NCBI RefSeq assembly: GCF_040448685.1
Contig: NZ_CP159290.1
Span: 2,852,001-2,916,000 of the forward strand
DNA length: 64,000 bases
Reading direction: 5' to 3'
Source of the DNA: Cellulosimicrobium sp. ES-005
GTDB lineage: Bacteria > Actinomycetota > Actinomycetes > Actinomycetales > Cellulomonadaceae
The translations under genes and the position numbers were made by a program. Positions 50,804-60,890 of this stretch are shown here, piece after piece. The notes beneath the pieces were generated by a model. The model worked only from the letters and a program-made list of their open reading frames with translations. It did not search any database and was not told where the DNA came from. Within the stretch, counting starts at the first letter, position 1. Each line of letters begins with the position of its first letter.

Positions 50804-52621
50804 TCACCGGTAGGCGCGGGCCTGGAGCGCGTACATCTCGGCGTACGACCCGCCCGCGGCGGCGAGCTCGTCGTGGGTGCCGAGCTCGGCGACGCGGCCG
50901 CCGTCGAGCACGACGATGAGGTCGGCGTCGCGCACGGTCGAGAAGCGGTGCGAGACGAACAGCGTGACGCCGCCGGACGTGCTGCCCGTCCGGTGCGCGG
51001 TCTCCGTGAACCGCTCGAACAGCGCGTGCTCCGCGGTCGCGTCGAGCGCGGAGGCGGGCTCGTCGAGCGCGAGCAGGAGGGGGTCGGCGCGCAGCAGCGT
51101 GCGGGCCAGACCGAGCGTCTGCCACTGCCCGCCCGAGAGCTGGGCGCCGTCCGCGTAGCTCGTGCCGAGGACCTGGTCCAGGCCGTCGGGCGAGCGCTCG
51201 ACGATGGGGCGGGCGCGGGCCTCGTCGAGCGCGGCCCACAGGACGTCGTCGTCGTGGAGCGCGTCCACGCGCCCGATCCCGACGTCCTCGCGCAGCGAGA
51301 GCTCGAGGCGTGCGAAGTCCTGGAACAGCGTCGCGACGCGCGACTGCCACGCGCTGGGCGCCACCTCGGCGAGGTCCACGCCGTCCGCGAGGATGCGGCC
51401 CGACGTCGGCCGGTACAGCCCGCACAGGAGCTTGACCAGGGTGGACTTCCCCGCGCCGTTCTCCCCCACGAGCGCGACGGTCGCGCCCGCGGGCAGGTCG
51501 AGGCTGACGCCGTCGAGGACGGGCCGGTCCGCGCCCGGGTAGCCGAAGGTGAGGTTCTCGACGCGCAGGCCGCCGGTGAGGTGATCGGGTAGCTGCCCGA
51601 CGGCGGTCGCACCCTCGGCGGGCGCGCCACCCGCGACGCCGGCCGCGCCCGGCGGCGTCGCCGTCGCGCGCAGCTCGAGGAGCTTCTCGACCGTCCGTCC
51701 GGCGTCCTGCAGGTTGCCGAACAGCGACAGCGCGCCCGCGACCTGCGTGCTGACCTGGATGGCGAGCGTGACGACGAGCACGACCTGGCCGATCGCCGCC
51801 GTGCCCGACGCGGCGCTGCGCAGCACGAGGAGGACCGCGGCCCCGTAGGCGAGCGCGAACCACACCTGGCCCGCCGCGCGCAGCAGCGCGGAGCGCCGGT
51901 GCGCGCTCCACAGGACCGCGGTCGTGCGGTCCCACGCCGCGCGCTGCCGGTCCGCGACGAGGTGACGCGCGCCGAAGAGCCGGATCTCCTTGGCCGAGGT
52001 GCCCGTCGTCCCGGCGGTGACGAGGTGCCGGGAGAGGCGTACGTCGTCGGCCGCGGCGTCGCGCGCCCGGTCGAGCACGCGCTGCGCGCGGTCGGCGAGC
52101 CAGACGGGCGGCAGCGCTGCGAGGGGCAGCAGGAGCAGCCACGGCTCGACGAGACCGAGGATGACGGTGGTGACCAGGACCTGGAGCACCATGCCGCCGA
52201 GCTGGAGCGTGCCCTCGAGCGCGAGCCGGACCCGCTGCAGGCCCTCGGTCACCGACGTGAGGAGGCGGACACGGTCCGGGTCGTCGAGCTCCGCGAGGTC
52301 GGACGAGCCGTGCGTGAGCTGGGCGACCTCGTCCAGCAGGTGAAGCTGCTGGAGGTCCGCGACCTCGAAGTACGACAGGTGGGCGAAGTGGCCCAGCATG
52401 AGCTCCGCGACGACGAGGGCCGCCACCGCGCACGCGAGCCCGACGGCGCGCGCGACCTCGGTGTCGACCAGCGCGTCGGTGAAGAGGCCCAGCCCGACGC
52501 CGACGAGGGGGCCGGCGAGGAACCCGATCGTCAGCAGCACGCACGCGACCAGCAGGCGGCGCCGGTCGGTCCGCCAGGCGTGGGCGAGCATGAACCGGGC
52601 GGCGAGCGCGACGCGCTTCAT
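50804..52621 (-). CDS. ABC exporter half-transporter (permease-ATPase), second of a pair
   Basis: This 605-residue protein has an N-terminal six-helix domain and a C-terminal ATPase with Walker A VGENGAGKSTLVKLLCG, signature LSGGQWQTLGLARTLL and Walker B LLLALDEPASALDA, then SHRFSTVRDADL. It lies downstream of a similar gene with an ATGA overlap, so the two probably form a heterodimeric exporter. The substrate (lipid, drug or peptide) is unknown. Confidence 0.9.
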   Translation of the reverse strand: MKRVALAARFMLAHAWRTDRRRLLVACVLLTIGFLAGPLVGVGLGLFTDALVDTEVARAVGLACAVAALVVAELMLGHFAHLSYFEVADLQQLHLLDEVAQLTHGSSDLAELDDPDRVRLLTSVTEGLQRVRLALEGTLQLGGMVLQVLVTTVILGLVEPWLLLLPLAALPPVWLADRAQRVLDRARDAAADDVRLSRHLVTAGTTGTSAKEIRLFGARHLVADRQRAAWDRTTAVLWSAHRRSALLRAAGQVWFALAYGAAVLLVLRSAASGTAAIGQVVLVVTLAIQVSTQVAGALSLFGNLQDAGRTVEKLLELRATATPPGAAGVAGGAPAEGATAVGQLPDHLTGGLRVENLTFGYPGADRPVLDGVSLDLPAGATVALVGENGAGKSTLVKLLCGLYRPTSGRILADGVDLAEVAPSAWQSRVATLFQDFARLELSLREDVGIGRVDALHDDDVLWAALDEARARPIVERSPDGLDQVLGTSYADGAQLSGGQWQTLGLARTLLRADPLLLALDEPASALDATAEHALFERFTETAHRTGSTSGGVTLFVSHRFSTVRDADLIVVLDGGRVAELGTHDELAAAGGSYAEMYALQARAYR

Positions 52622-54579
52622 CGGGCACCTCCGGAGGTCACGGCGGTCGGGGCGCCGGTGGCTCGGGCATCACGGTCGGGACCGAGGTCGGGGTCGGGGC
52701 CGTCGGGTGAGCCGTCGCGGAACCGGCGGGCCTGGAGGGTGAAGAGCTCGGCGTAGCGGCCGTCGGCGTCGAGCAGCTCGTCGTGCGTGCCCTGCTCGAC
52801 GACGCGGCCCTCCGCGACGACGACGATCTGGTCGGCCGGGCGGACCGTCGAGAAGCGGTGCGAGATGACGACGGACGTCACGGCGCGCTCGCCCGCCACC
52901 GAGGCGACCGCGCCGTGGGCGAGGAAGCGCTCGAAGAACTCGGCCTCGGCGCGCACGTCGAGCTGCGCCGTCGGCTCGTCCAGGACGAGGACGTCGGCGC
53001 CGCCCGCGACCGCGAGGAGGGCGCGTGCCAGGGCGACCCGCTGCCACTGCCCGCCCGAGAGGTCGCGGCCCCCCGCGTACCCGCCGGAGAGCACCGTGTC
53101 GGCACCGTCGGCGAGGCCGTCCACGACGCCGTCCGCGCCGGCCGCGACGATCGCCTCGCGCAGCCGGTCGGCGTCGTCGCGCAGCTCGGGCGCGCCGAGC
53201 CCGACGTTGTCGGTGACGGAGAGCTCGAGGCGGACGTAGTCCTGGAAGATCAGGGCGAGACGGCGCCGCCACGCCTGGAGCGGGAGGTCGCGCACGTCCA
53301 CGCCGTCGACGGTGATGCGCCCCCGCGTCGGCTCGTAGAGGCGCGCGAGGAGCTTGGTGGTCGTGGTCTTGCCGGCGCCGTTGAGCCCGACGATCGCCGT
53401 CGACGTGCCCGGGACGAGCGTGAGGTCGAGGCCCCGCAGGACCCACGCGCCGTCGTCGGAGTATCGGAACCACACGTCCTCGAAGCGGATCACGCCGTGC
53501 GGGACGGGGACGTCGTCGTCCTCCCCGGTGCGCTCGGGCGTGGCCGACCGCAGGCGCTGCTCGAACCGCTCGAGCGCGTCGAACGACAGCAGGCCGAACT
53601 GCGTGCGCACGTCGCACTCGGGGAAGTACACGCCGAACCGCAGGGGGATGAGCACCGCCTGGATCGCGACGCCGAGCGCGAAGAGGTCGAGCGTGTCGTC
53701 GACGGCGACCAGGACCAGGACGATCGTGCCGCCGACCAGGCCGATCGCCGAGAACCCGACGAACGGCCAGAGCTGGAGCCGACGGTTGACCGCCCACTGC
53801 GGCTCGAGGTAGGCCATCGTCTCCCGACGCAGACGGTCGCGCAGCCACCCGAGGAGGCCGAGGAGGCGGACCTCCTTGGTGACCCCGGGCGTGGTCGCGA
53901 GCTCCCGCAGGTAGTACATCCGGCGCCGCTGGGGGTGGAGGGTCTTCCAGATCGGGGTGAGCTTGCTGAACGTGCCCCGCACCCCCGCGCGCATGGCGAG
54001 CGCCGTCGCGAGGATCACGGCACCCGCGACGGGCGAGACGACGGCCGCGACGAGCACCGCCGCGCCGACGACCTGCACGTAGCGGCCGACGAGCGGGACG
54101 AGCGCCCCGGCCGCGTCGCCGGGGCTCATGCTCTGGCGCGCGAACGCCGCGCGCGCGTCGGCGACGACGTCGAGCACCTCGGAGTCGTCCAGCAGCGCGA
54201 GCGGGGCGTCGGACAGCGCCGCGCCGAGGAGCCGGTCGATGCAGCGCTGGTCGACCCGCCGACCGATCGTCTCGACGATCCCCGCCTGGAACGGCGCGAG
54301 GAGCTGCTGCACGACGAGCGCCCCGACCGCGACGCCGAACACCGCGAGGAGGTCGCTCCACCCGGCGCTCGCCGCGCCGTCGGTCATGCTCGGCAGGAGG
54401 AAGAGCACGCGGCCCAGGGCGACGATGGACACGAGCGGCAGGAGGGCGAGGAGGACGGTCAGTGCGAGGCCCGCCGCGACGATGGGGACGCCTGCGTGCC
54501 GCAGCAGCCCCCACATGGTCGTCCAGCGTCGGACCCGCTCCCCCAGCGGCGGCTGCGAGGCCGCACCTTCGGTCGTCAT
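52618..54579 (-). CDS. ABC exporter half-transporter (permease-ATPase), first of a pair
   Basis: This 653-residue protein has six hydrophobic segments in the first half. Its ATPase has Walker A VGLNGAGKTTTTKLLARL, signature LSGGQWQRVALARALL, Walker B DVLVLDEPTAQLD and H-loop SHRFSTVRPADQ. ATG at 54579 (MTTEGAASQPPLGERV) starts the pair. Upstream is the divergent glycine-riboswitch/gcvP region. The two ATPases share LSGGQW, consistent with descent from a common pair. Confidence 0.9.
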   Translation of the reverse strand: MTTEGAASQPPLGERVRRWTTMWGLLRHAGVPIVAAGLALTVLLALLPLVSIVALGRVLFLLPSMTDGAASAGWSDLLAVFGVAVGALVVQQLLAPFQAGIVETIGRRVDQRCIDRLLGAALSDAPLALLDDSEVLDVVADARAAFARQSMSPGDAAGALVPLVGRYVQVVGAAVLVAAVVSPVAGAVILATALAMRAGVRGTFSKLTPIWKTLHPQRRRMYYLRELATTPGVTKEVRLLGLLGWLRDRLRRETMAYLEPQWAVNRRLQLWPFVGFSAIGLVGGTIVLVLVAVDDTLDLFALGVAIQAVLIPLRFGVYFPECDVRTQFGLLSFDALERFEQRLRSATPERTGEDDDVPVPHGVIRFEDVWFRYSDDGAWVLRGLDLTLVPGTSTAIVGLNGAGKTTTTKLLARLYEPTRGRITVDGVDVRDLPLQAWRRRLALIFQDYVRLELSVTDNVGLGAPELRDDADRLREAIVAAGADGVVDGLADGADTVLSGGYAGGRDLSGGQWQRVALARALLAVAGGADVLVLDEPTAQLDVRAEAEFFERFLAHGAVASVAGERAVTSVVISHRFSTVRPADQIVVVAEGRVVEQGTHDELLDADGRYAELFTLQARRFRDGSPDGPDPDLGPDRDARATGAPTAVTSGGAR

Positions 54580-54714
54580 GACTCCCCCACCCGCGTCGCT
54601 CCGTCGCCTCGTCCGCCGCGACGCTAGCGCGGATCGTTCGGGGTCCGTAGTTATTACCCGTTCGATGAGACGGCCGTGGTGCCCGCGGCGCGGCACGCGC
54701 CGGGGCCCGACCGG

Positions 54715-54720
54715 TATGAT
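54715..54720 (+). promoter_or_regulatory. Candidate -10 element of the gcv operon
   Basis: TATGAT at 54715-54720 closely matches the sigma-70-type -10 consensus TATAAT. It lies about 40 bases before the riboswitch, which suits transcription beginning near 54727. No clear -35 box was found in the GC-rich upstream sequence. Confidence 0.5.
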
Positions 54721-54756
54721 CGAGCCCACAACTGCAGTACAGCCGCCCGAACCACG

Positions 54757-55003
54757 ACGGGAGAGCTCGGCGCCACGGTCCAGCGGGCCGCCGCCGGCGC
54801 CGAAGGAGCAAACCCTCCCCGGGAATCTCTCAGGCCCCCGTACCGTCGTGGCGAGGCAACTCTGGAAAGCGGCCGTGCGCTCGTCGGACCCCCGGCGGTC
54901 GCGGCCCACCGACGGTGCAAGTCGGCGCGCCCCGGCCCTCGCGGCACGGCGGACCGGCAAAACTCTCAGGTCGACGCGTGCGTCCGATGACAGAGCGGGG
55001 AGG
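54757..55003 (+). ncRNA. Tandem glycine riboswitch
   Basis: Two consecutive aptamers precede gcvP. The first spans about 54758-54845, with CGGGAGAGCTCGG, then CCGAAGGAGCAAACCCT and GGAATCTCTCAGGC. The second begins near 54864 (CTCTGGAAAGCG) and contains GACGGTGCAAGTCGG and GCAAAACTCTCAGGT before ACAGAG (about 54991). These are the conserved cores of the known glycine riboswitch, where glycine binding turns on gcv expression. The short gap from its end to the gcvP GTG (about 35 bases) allows control of translation initiation or termination. Confidence 0.9.
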
Positions 55004-55037
55004 GACCCGCCGTCGTCCCCTCCACCGGGAGTCCCTC

Positions 55038-58000
55038 GTGACCCAGCCGTCCTTCGACCCCAGCTCACGGCACAACGCCGCGACCGGTGCGTTCGCGCCG
55101 CGCCACCTCGGCCCGCGCGGGCGCGAGGTCGGCGTGATGCTCGACCAGCTCGGCTACGCCTCGCTCGACGCGCTCGTCGACGCGGCCGTCCCGGCGTCGA
55201 TCCGCACCGAGCGCGCGCTCGACCTGCCCGCCGCGCGCACCGAGACCGAGGTGCTGGACCACCTGCGCGCGCTGGCCGGCAAGAACGTCGTCAAGACGCA
55301 GATGATCGGGCTCGGCTACTACGGCACCGTCACTCCCCCGGTGATCCGCCGCAACGTCCTCGAGTCCCCCGCCTGGTACACCGCGTACACGCCGTACCAG
55401 CCGGAGATCTCGCAGGGCCGCCTCGAGGCGCTGCTCAACTTCCAGCAGGTCGTCGAGGACCTCACGGGCCTGGACGTCGCGAACGCGTCGCTCCTCGACG
55501 AGGCCACCGCGGTGGCCGAGGCCGTCGCGCTCATGTGGCGTGCCTCGCGCGCGAAGAGCGGCTACGTCGTCCTGGACGCCGACCTCTTCCCGCAGACGCT
55601 CGCCGTGACGCTCGGTCGCGCGCACGCCGTCGGCCTGCCCGTGGTGGTGGCGGACCTCTCGGGCGGCCTGGACGCCGGCCTCGCCGCCGCCCGCGCGGCG
55701 GGGGGCTTCCCCGCCGGGGTGGACGACGACGCGCAGCTCGTGGGCGTCGTCGTCCAGCAGTCCGGGGCGTCGGGCCGTGTCGTGGACTGGCGTCCCGTGG
55801 TGGCGGAGGCCAAGGACGCGGGCGCGCTCGTCACCGTGGCGAGCGACCTGCTCGCCCTGACGCTGCTGGTCTCCCCCGGCGAGCTCGGCGCCGACGTGTC
55901 GGTGGGCTCGGCGCAGCGGTTCGGCGTCCCGCTGTTCTACGGCGGTCCGCACGCCGCGTTCATGGCCGTCCGCAAGGGTCTGGAACGGTCCCTCCCCGGC
56001 CGGCTCGTGGGCGTCTCGATCGACGCCGACGGCGACACCGCCTACCGGCTCGCGCTCCAGACCCGCGAGCAGCACATCCGCCGCGAGAAGGCGACGAGCA
56101 ACATCTGCACCGCGCAGGCGCTCCTCGCCATCGTGGCGTCGATGTACGCCGTCCACCACGGCCCCGACGGCCTCCGCGCGATCGCCGAGCGCACCCACGC
56201 CCACGCCACGACCCTCGCCGACGCCCTGCGCGCGGGCGGGGTCACCGTCGAGCACGACACGTTCTTCGACACCGTCCGCACCGTCGTCCCTGGCCGCGCG
56301 GAGGCCGTCGTCGCTGCAGCCGCAGCTGCTGGCGTGAACCTGTACAACCCCGACGCTCATCATGTACAGATCGCCTGCGACGAGACCACCACCGCCGCTA
56401 CCCTCGCCACGGTACTGGCGGCCTTCGGCCTCACAGACCAGGCCTCTACCTCGCCAGACCAGGCCTCTACCTCGCCGGACCAGGCCTCTACCTCGCGAGG
56501 TGGAGGCGTGGTCACGAGCGGTGGTGAGGCGGACGGCGAGGCCGCCGTCCCCACCGGCGGCGTCTCGGACGCCCTGCCCGCGGCGCTCCGGCGCGAGACG
56601 AGCTACCTCCAGCACCCGATCTTCCACCTGCACCGCTCGGAGACCTCGATGCTCCGCTACCTGCGGCGGCTCTCGGACAAGGACCTCGCGCTGGACCGCA
56701 CGATGATCCCGCTGGGCTCGTGCACCATGAAGCTCAACGCGACGGCCGAGATGGAGGCGATCTCCTGGCCGGGGTTCGCGGACCTGCACCCGTACGTGCC
56801 CGCCGACCAGGCGCTCGGCTACGCGGAGCTCATCGACGGCCTGGAGTCGGCGCTCGCCGAGATCACGGGCTACGCGGGCGTCTCGGTGCAGCCCAACGCG
56901 GGCTCGCAGGGCGAGTTCGCGGGCCTGCTGGCGATCCGTGACTACCACGTGTCGCGCGGCGACACGGAGCGCGACGTGTGCCTCATCCCGGCGTCGGCGC
57001 ACGGGACGAACGCGGCGTCGGCGGCCCTGGCGGGCCTGAAGGTCGACGTGGTGAGGACCGCGGAGAGCGGCGAAGTGGACCTCGACGACCTGCGGGCGAA
57101 GCTCGCCGACCACGGCCCCCGGGTCGCGGCGATCATGATCACGTACCCCTCGACGCACGGCGTCTACGAGGAGCACGTGCGCGAGGTGTGCGACCTCGTA
57201 CACGAGGCTGGCGGCCAGGTGTACATCGACGGCGCGAACCTCAACGCGCTCGTGGGCCTCGCGCGCCCGGGCGAGTTCGGCGGCGACGTCTCGCACCTGA
57301 ACCTGCACAAGACGTTCTGCATCCCGCACGGCGGGGGCGGCCCCGGCGTCGGCCCGGTCGCGGTCGCCGAGCACCTCGTGCCGTTCCTCCCGGGCGACCC
57401 GCTCGCGCCGACGGCGGACGCGGGAGGAGCAGGAGCGGTACCCCAGGCCACGCCGGTCTCCGCGACGCGGTACGGCTCGGCGGGGATCCTGCCGATCTCG
57501 TACGCGTACGTCGCGCTCATGGGCCCCGACGGGCTGACCGAGGCGACGAAGACGGCGGTGCTCACGGCGAACTACGTCGCGAGCCGCCTTGCGGACCACT
57601 ACCCGGTGCTCTACACGGGGCCGGCCGGGCTCGTCGCGCACGAGTGCATCCTCGACCTGCGCGGGATCACGGCGGAGACGGGCGTGACGGCGGAGGACGT
57701 CGCGAAGCGCCTCATGGACTACGGGTTCCACGCGCCGACGCTGTCGTTCCCGGTCGCGGGCACGCTCATGGTCGAGCCGACCGAGAGCGAGGACCTGGCC
57801 GAGCTCGACCGGTTCGTCGACGCGCTGATCGCGATCTGCGGCGAGATCGACGCCGTCTCCTCGGGCCGCTGGAGCGTGGAGGAGTCGCCCCTGCGCGGCG
57901 CCCCGCACACCGCGGCGGCGCTCGTCGCCGAGGCGTGGGACAAGCCGTACTCGCGCGAGCTCGCGGCGTACCCGGTCGCGAGCCTGCGCGCCGGGAAGTA

Positions 58001-58100
58001 CTGGCCGCCGGTGCGCCGCATCGACGGCGCGCGGGGCGACCGCAACCTGGTGTGCTCGTGCCCGCCGGTGGAGTCCTACGTGACGGGAGACCTCGCATGA
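55038..58100 (+). CDS. gcvP: Glycine dehydrogenase (decarboxylating), P-protein
   Basis: This 1020-residue PLP enzyme of the glycine cleavage system decarboxylates glycine and passes the aminomethyl group to GcvH. It begins [20 protein letters not shown]. The C-terminal half carries the PLP-lysine motif [18 protein letters not shown] and the Gly-rich [13 protein letters not shown]. The N-terminal half has [23 protein letters not shown] at 55038 follows GGGAG. A repetitive insert (residues 467-492) lies between the halves, which are separate proteins in some bacteria. Glycine controls expression through the upstream riboswitch. It overlaps gcvT by four bases. Confidence 0.96.
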   Translation: MTQPSFDPSSRHNAATGAFAPRHLGPRGREVGVMLDQLGYASLDALVDAAVPASIRTERALDLPAARTETEVLDHLRALAGKNVVKTQMIGLGYYGTVTPPVIRRNVLESPAWYTAYTPYQPEISQGRLEALLNFQQVVEDLTGLDVANASLLDEATAVAEAVALMWRASRAKSGYVVLDADLFPQTLAVTLGRAHAVGLPVVVADLSGGLDAGLAAARAAGGFPAGVDDDAQLVGVVVQQSGASGRVVDWRPVVAEAKDAGALVTVASDLLALTLLVSPGELGADVSVGSAQRFGVPLFYGGPHAAFMAVRKGLERSLPGRLVGVSIDADGDTAYRLALQTREQHIRREKATSNICTAQALLAIVASMYAVHHGPDGLRAIAERTHAHATTLADALRAGGVTVEHDTFFDTVRTVVPGRAEAVVAAAAAAGVNLYNPDAHHVQIACDETTTAATLATVLAAFGLTDQASTSPDQASTSPDQASTSRGGGVVTSGGEADGEAAVPTGGVSDALPAALRRETSYLQHPIFHLHRSETSMLRYLRRLSDKDLALDRTMIPLGSCTMKLNATAEMEAISWPGFADLHPYVPADQALGYAELIDGLESALAEITGYAGVSVQPNAGSQGEFAGLLAIRDYHVSRGDTERDVCLIPASAHGTNAASAALAGLKVDVVRTAESGEVDLDDLRAKLADHGPRVAAIMITYPSTHGVYEEHVREVCDLVHEAGGQVYIDGANLNALVGLARPGEFGGDVSHLNLHKTFCIPHGGGGPGVGPVAVAEHLVPFLPGDPLAPTADAGGAGAVPQATPVSATRYGSAGILPISYAYVALMGPDGLTEATKTAVLTANYVASRLADHYPVLYTGPAGLVAHECILDLRGITAETGVTAEDVAKRLMDYGFHAPTLSFPVAGTLMVEPTESEDLAELDRFVDALIAICGEIDAVSSGRWSVEESPLRGAPHTAAALVAEAWDKPYSRELAAYPVASLRAGKYWPPVRRIDGARGDRNLVCSCPPVESYVTGDLA
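56436..56513 (+). repeat. Three 21-base tandem repeats and a palindrome inside gcvP
   Basis: Three copies of GACCAGGCCTCTACCTCGCC plus one variable base (56436, 56457 and 56478) encode DQASTSP repeats in frame. The third copy continues into an inverted repeat, so GACCA-GCCTC-ACCTCGC (56478 on) mirrors to TGGTC at 56513. The run lies exactly where the two gcvP halves join. It resembles an inserted REP-like element that keeps the reading frame. Confidence 0.85.
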
Positions 58101-59368
58101 CCGACCAGCAGACCGACCAGCCGACCGGAGACCCGACGGGCCGGCCGGCCGACGAGCCGACGGACAAGCCGACGGACAAGCACAGCCCGCTGCACGACGA
58201 GCACGTCGCGCTGGGCGCGAACCTCACGAGCTTCGGCGGCTGGCAGATGCCGCTGCGCTACACGTCCGACCTCGCGGAGCACCGCGCGGTCCGTGAGGCC
58301 GCGGGCCTGTTCGACCTCTCGCACATGGGGGAGATCGAGGTCGCGGGACCGCAGGCCGCGGCCGCGCTGGACCACGCGCTCGTCGGCAACCTCACGGCGG
58401 TCACGCCGGGTCGGGCTCGGTACACGATGATCTGCCAGGAGGACGGGGCGGTCCTCGACGACCTCGTCGTGTACCGGCTCGACGACGAGCGCTTCCTCGT
58501 CGTCGCGAACGCGGGGAACGCGGACCTGGTCGCGCGCGAGCTGGTCGAGCGCGCCGCCGGCTTCGACGCCACGGTCACGGACCAGGGTGCGGGCACGGCG
58601 CTCGTCGCGGTCCAGGGCCCCCGCGCGGAGGAGATCGTCGTCGGGCTGACGGACGTCGCTGGCGCGGACGCCGGCTCGGACGCTGCCGAGACCGTGCGCG
58701 GGCTGAAGTACTACGCGGCCGCCCCGCTCGCACTGCGGACGGACGCCGGTCCGGTCGACGCGCTCGTCGCGCGCACCGGGTACACGGGGGAGGACGGCTT
58801 CGAGCTGTTCGTGCCCGCGGACCGTGCGGCCGACCTGTGGCACGCGGTGCTCGCGGCCGGTGCGCCGCTGGGCCTCGTGCCGGCCGGCCTGTCCGCGCGC
58901 GACTCCCTGCGCCTGGAGGCGGGCATGCCGCTGTACGGGCACGAGCTCGACACGACGACCACGCCGTACGAGGCGGGTCTCGGTCGCGTGGTCAAGCTCG
59001 ACAAGGTCGCCGCCGACGGCACGCCGCTCGAGTTCGTCGGTCGGACCGCGCTCGCCGCGCGCCGGGAGTCCGCGCCCGCGCGGGTGCTCGTCGGCCTGAA
59101 GGGGCTGGGGCGCCGTCCTGCCCGGGCGGGCTACGCCGTCGTGCTGCCCGGGACCGAGCCCGGGGGAGCGGTGGGGGAGTCGGCGCGTCGCGTGGGCACC
59201 GTGACCTCGGGGGCGCCGTCGCCGACGCTGGGGTACCCGATCGCGCTGGCGTACGTGACGCCCGAGCTCTCGGCGGAGGGCACCGAGCTCGCCGTCGACG
59301 TGCGCGGCCGGGCCGAGCCCGTGGTGGTCGTGCCGCTCCCGTTCTACCGTCGTCCCCAGCAGTCCTGA
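58097..59368 (+). CDS. gcvT: Aminomethyltransferase (T-protein)
   Basis: This 423-residue protein transfers the one-carbon unit from aminomethyl-GcvH to tetrahydrofolate and releases ammonia. Landmarks are [35 protein letters not shown] and [17 protein letters not shown]. The catalytic Asp lies in the [24 protein letters not shown] region. A Asp/Pro/Thr-rich N-terminal extension of about 28 residues precedes the usual start and looks disordered. It is translationally coupled to gcvP (ATGA). Confidence 0.95.
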   Translation: MTDQQTDQPTGDPTGRPADEPTDKPTDKHSPLHDEHVALGANLTSFGGWQMPLRYTSDLAEHRAVREAAGLFDLSHMGEIEVAGPQAAAALDHALVGNLTAVTPGRARYTMICQEDGAVLDDLVVYRLDDERFLVVANAGNADLVARELVERAAGFDATVTDQGAGTALVAVQGPRAEEIVVGLTDVAGADAGSDAAETVRGLKYYAAAPLALRTDAGPVDALVARTGYTGEDGFELFVPADRAADLWHAVLAAGAPLGLVPAGLSARDSLRLEAGMPLYGHELDTTTTPYEAGLGRVVKLDKVAADGTPLEFVGRTALAARRESAPARVLVGLKGLGRRPARAGYAVVLPGTEPGGAVGESARRVGTVTSGAPSPTLGYPIALAYVTPELSAEGTELAVDVRGRAEPVVVVPLPFYRRPQQS

Positions 59369-59405
59369 CCCCGCAGTCGTCCCGAAGAGCTCGAAGGAGA
59401 ACCCC

Positions 59406-59783
59406 ATGACCGAGGCCCAGTTCCCGGCCCACCTGCAGTACACGGCGGAGCACGAGTGGATCGACGGCTCGAACCCGGCCGTCGTCGGCATCACCGCGAC
59501 GGCGGCCGAGGCGCTCGGCGACATCGTCTACCTGGAGCTGCCGGAGGTGGGTGCCGAGGTGACCGCGGGGAGCGTCATCGGCGAGGTGGAGTCCACCAAG
59601 TCCGTGTCGGAGCTCTTCTCGCCCGTCACGGGCACCGTCGTCGAGGTGAACCAGGCCGCGATCGACGACCCGGCGGTCGTCAACTCCGACCCGTACACCG
59701 ACGGCTGGCTCTTCAAGGTCGACGTGGTGGAGACGGGGGACCTGCTCACCCCGGACCAGTACGCGGCGCACGTCGGGAGCTGA
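59406..59783 (+). CDS. gcvH: Glycine cleavage H-protein
   Basis: This 125-residue lipoyl carrier shuttles intermediates between GcvP, GcvT and the lipoamide dehydrogenase. The lipoyl lysine is Lys65 in GEVESTKSVSELFSPVTG. HEWIDGSNPAVVGITATAAE is the conserved N-terminal part. ATG at 59406 follows GAAGGAG. It ends the operon of P-T-H order; the L-protein gene is not in the window. Confidence 0.96.
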   Translation: MTEAQFPAHLQYTAEHEWIDGSNPAVVGITATAAEALGDIVYLELPEVGAEVTAGSVIGEVESTKSVSELFSPVTGTVVEVNQAAIDDPAVVNSDPYTDGWLFKVDVVETGDLLTPDQYAAHVGS

Positions 59784-59797
59784 TCTCCTGGACGAAG

Positions 59798-59813
59798 TGT
59801 GACGTAGATCACA
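59798..59813 (+). promoter_or_regulatory. CRP/GlxR-type operator
   Basis: TGTGACGTAGATCACA agrees at every fixed position with the established GlxR/CRP-type consensus TGTGANNTANNTCACA. It begins 15 bases after the gcvH stop and lies about 257 bases before the orphan LuxR-type gene. A second inverted repeat, TCTGAC-N5-GTCAGA, follows at 59939-59955. It probably controls the LuxR-type gene rather than the gcv operon. The rest of the 286-base gap shows no gene. Confidence 0.7.
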
Positions 59814-60069
59814 CCGCTGAACCGGCGTCAGACGGCCTGTGGAGACCTTCCACCGCGCCGTCCGGCGCCGGTTCCGTCTGTCCGGAAAAGCCCTCTGACC
59901 TGCGAAGACCCGGCCACGCGCGACTCGGCCGACCGGCTTCTGACGTTCGGTCAGATCTCGGGGTGAAAAGTCGCGTCATGAACGGGACCTTCGTCCATCT
60001 CTTCTTGTAGCAACACACCGGAACTCGCCACGTGGGGATGACGTGACCGGAGAGCACCTGGAGGAGAAC

Positions 60070-60324
60070 ATGAGCACGATCGAGCTGGTCCGCCCCGTGG
60101 CGGCCCCGTCGGAGATGATCGCCACGCCGATCGCTCCGCTGACCCGCCGCGAGCGGGTCGTCCTGTCCAACCTGTCTGAGGACGTCACGCTCGAGCAGAT
60201 CGCCACCAAGCTCTTCGTCACGCGCAACACGGTCAAGTCGCAGGTCCGCAGCCTCTACCGCAAGCTCGGGGTCTCGACCCGCGCCGAGGCCGTCGCCTGG
60301 GCGCGGGCGGCCGGCCTGCGCTGA
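60070..60324 (+). CDS. Orphan LuxR-type helix-turn-helix protein
   Basis: This 84-residue protein is just a LuxR DNA-binding domain, residues about 24-80: LTRRERVVLSNLSEDVTLEQ, IATKLFVTRNTVKSQVRSLY and RKLGVSTRAEAVAWARAAGL. No receiver or ligand domain is present. ATG at 60070 is chosen because GGAGGAG lies six bases before it; a GTG at 60043 is less likely. The long 5' region contains a CRP/GlxR-type site. Its targets are unknown. Confidence 0.9.
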   Translation: MSTIELVRPVAAPSEMIATPIAPLTRRERVVLSNLSEDVTLEQIATKLFVTRNTVKSQVRSLYRKLGVSTRAEAVAWARAAGLR

Positions 60325-60403
60325 CCGACGGCCCGTCCACGCCGGCGGGCCGTCGGCGTGACCGCGTCACCCGCACGACACGACGCCGTGCGACACTCCG
60401 CGT

Positions 60404-60832
60404 ATGACTCTGCGCAGACTGGTGGTGGCCGCGGCGATCGTCGACGATCTCGTCGCTCCGCGGCTCCTGCTCAGCGCGCGCCGGTCACGGCCGTCGCACC
60501 TCGCAGGTCGCTGGGAGTTCCCCGGGGGCAAGGTCGACCCCGGTGAGACCCCGACGCAGGCGCTGCACCGCGAGCTGCGCGAGGAGCTGGGCGTCGCCGT
60601 CGAGCTCGGTGACGAGCTCGTGGGGCCCGACCACGGGACGTGGATCATCACGGACCGGCACGTCATGCGCCTGTGGTTCGCCCGGATCACCGCCGGGGAG
60701 CCCCAGCCGCTCGTGGAGCACGACGCGCTGACCTGGCTCGACGCCGGGTCCTGGCTGACCGTCCCGTGGCTCGACGCCGACGTCCGGATCGTCGAGGCGC
60801 TCGCACGCCAGGTGGCGGCCGAGGCGGTCTGA
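60404..60832 (+). CDS. MutT-type Nudix hydrolase
   Basis: This 142-residue enzyme has a complete Nudix box, Gly42 to Val64 ([20 protein letters not shown], then ELGV), preceded by RWEFPG. MutT proteins remove oxidised nucleotides such as 8-oxo-dGTP; the GRWEFPGGK start fits MutT. It lies 79 bases after the LuxR-type gene and may share its transcript. It is followed by a large bidirectional hairpin. Confidence 0.92.
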   Translation: MTLRRLVVAAAIVDDLVAPRLLLSARRSRPSHLAGRWEFPGGKVDPGETPTQALHRELREELGVAVELGDELVGPDHGTWIITDRHVMRLWFARITAGEPQPLVEHDALTWLDAGSWLTVPWLDADVRIVEALARQVAAEAV

Positions 60833-60890
60833 GCCGTCTGACGCGGCACCCCGTGCCCGAGAGGAACCCGCGCCGACCCTACCGGCCCGC

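Noticed and set aside
54660-54757. T-box or SAM riboswitch before gcvP
   Set aside because: The conserved CTCTCAGG and GGAGCAA/GTGCAAG cores are those of glycine aptamers, and no T-box sequence was seen.
55065-57908. A 947-codon reverse frame opposite gcvP
   Set aside because: It mirrors the gcvP codon pattern (rich in Arg, Val, Asp) and contains no motif; gcvP is certain on the other strand.
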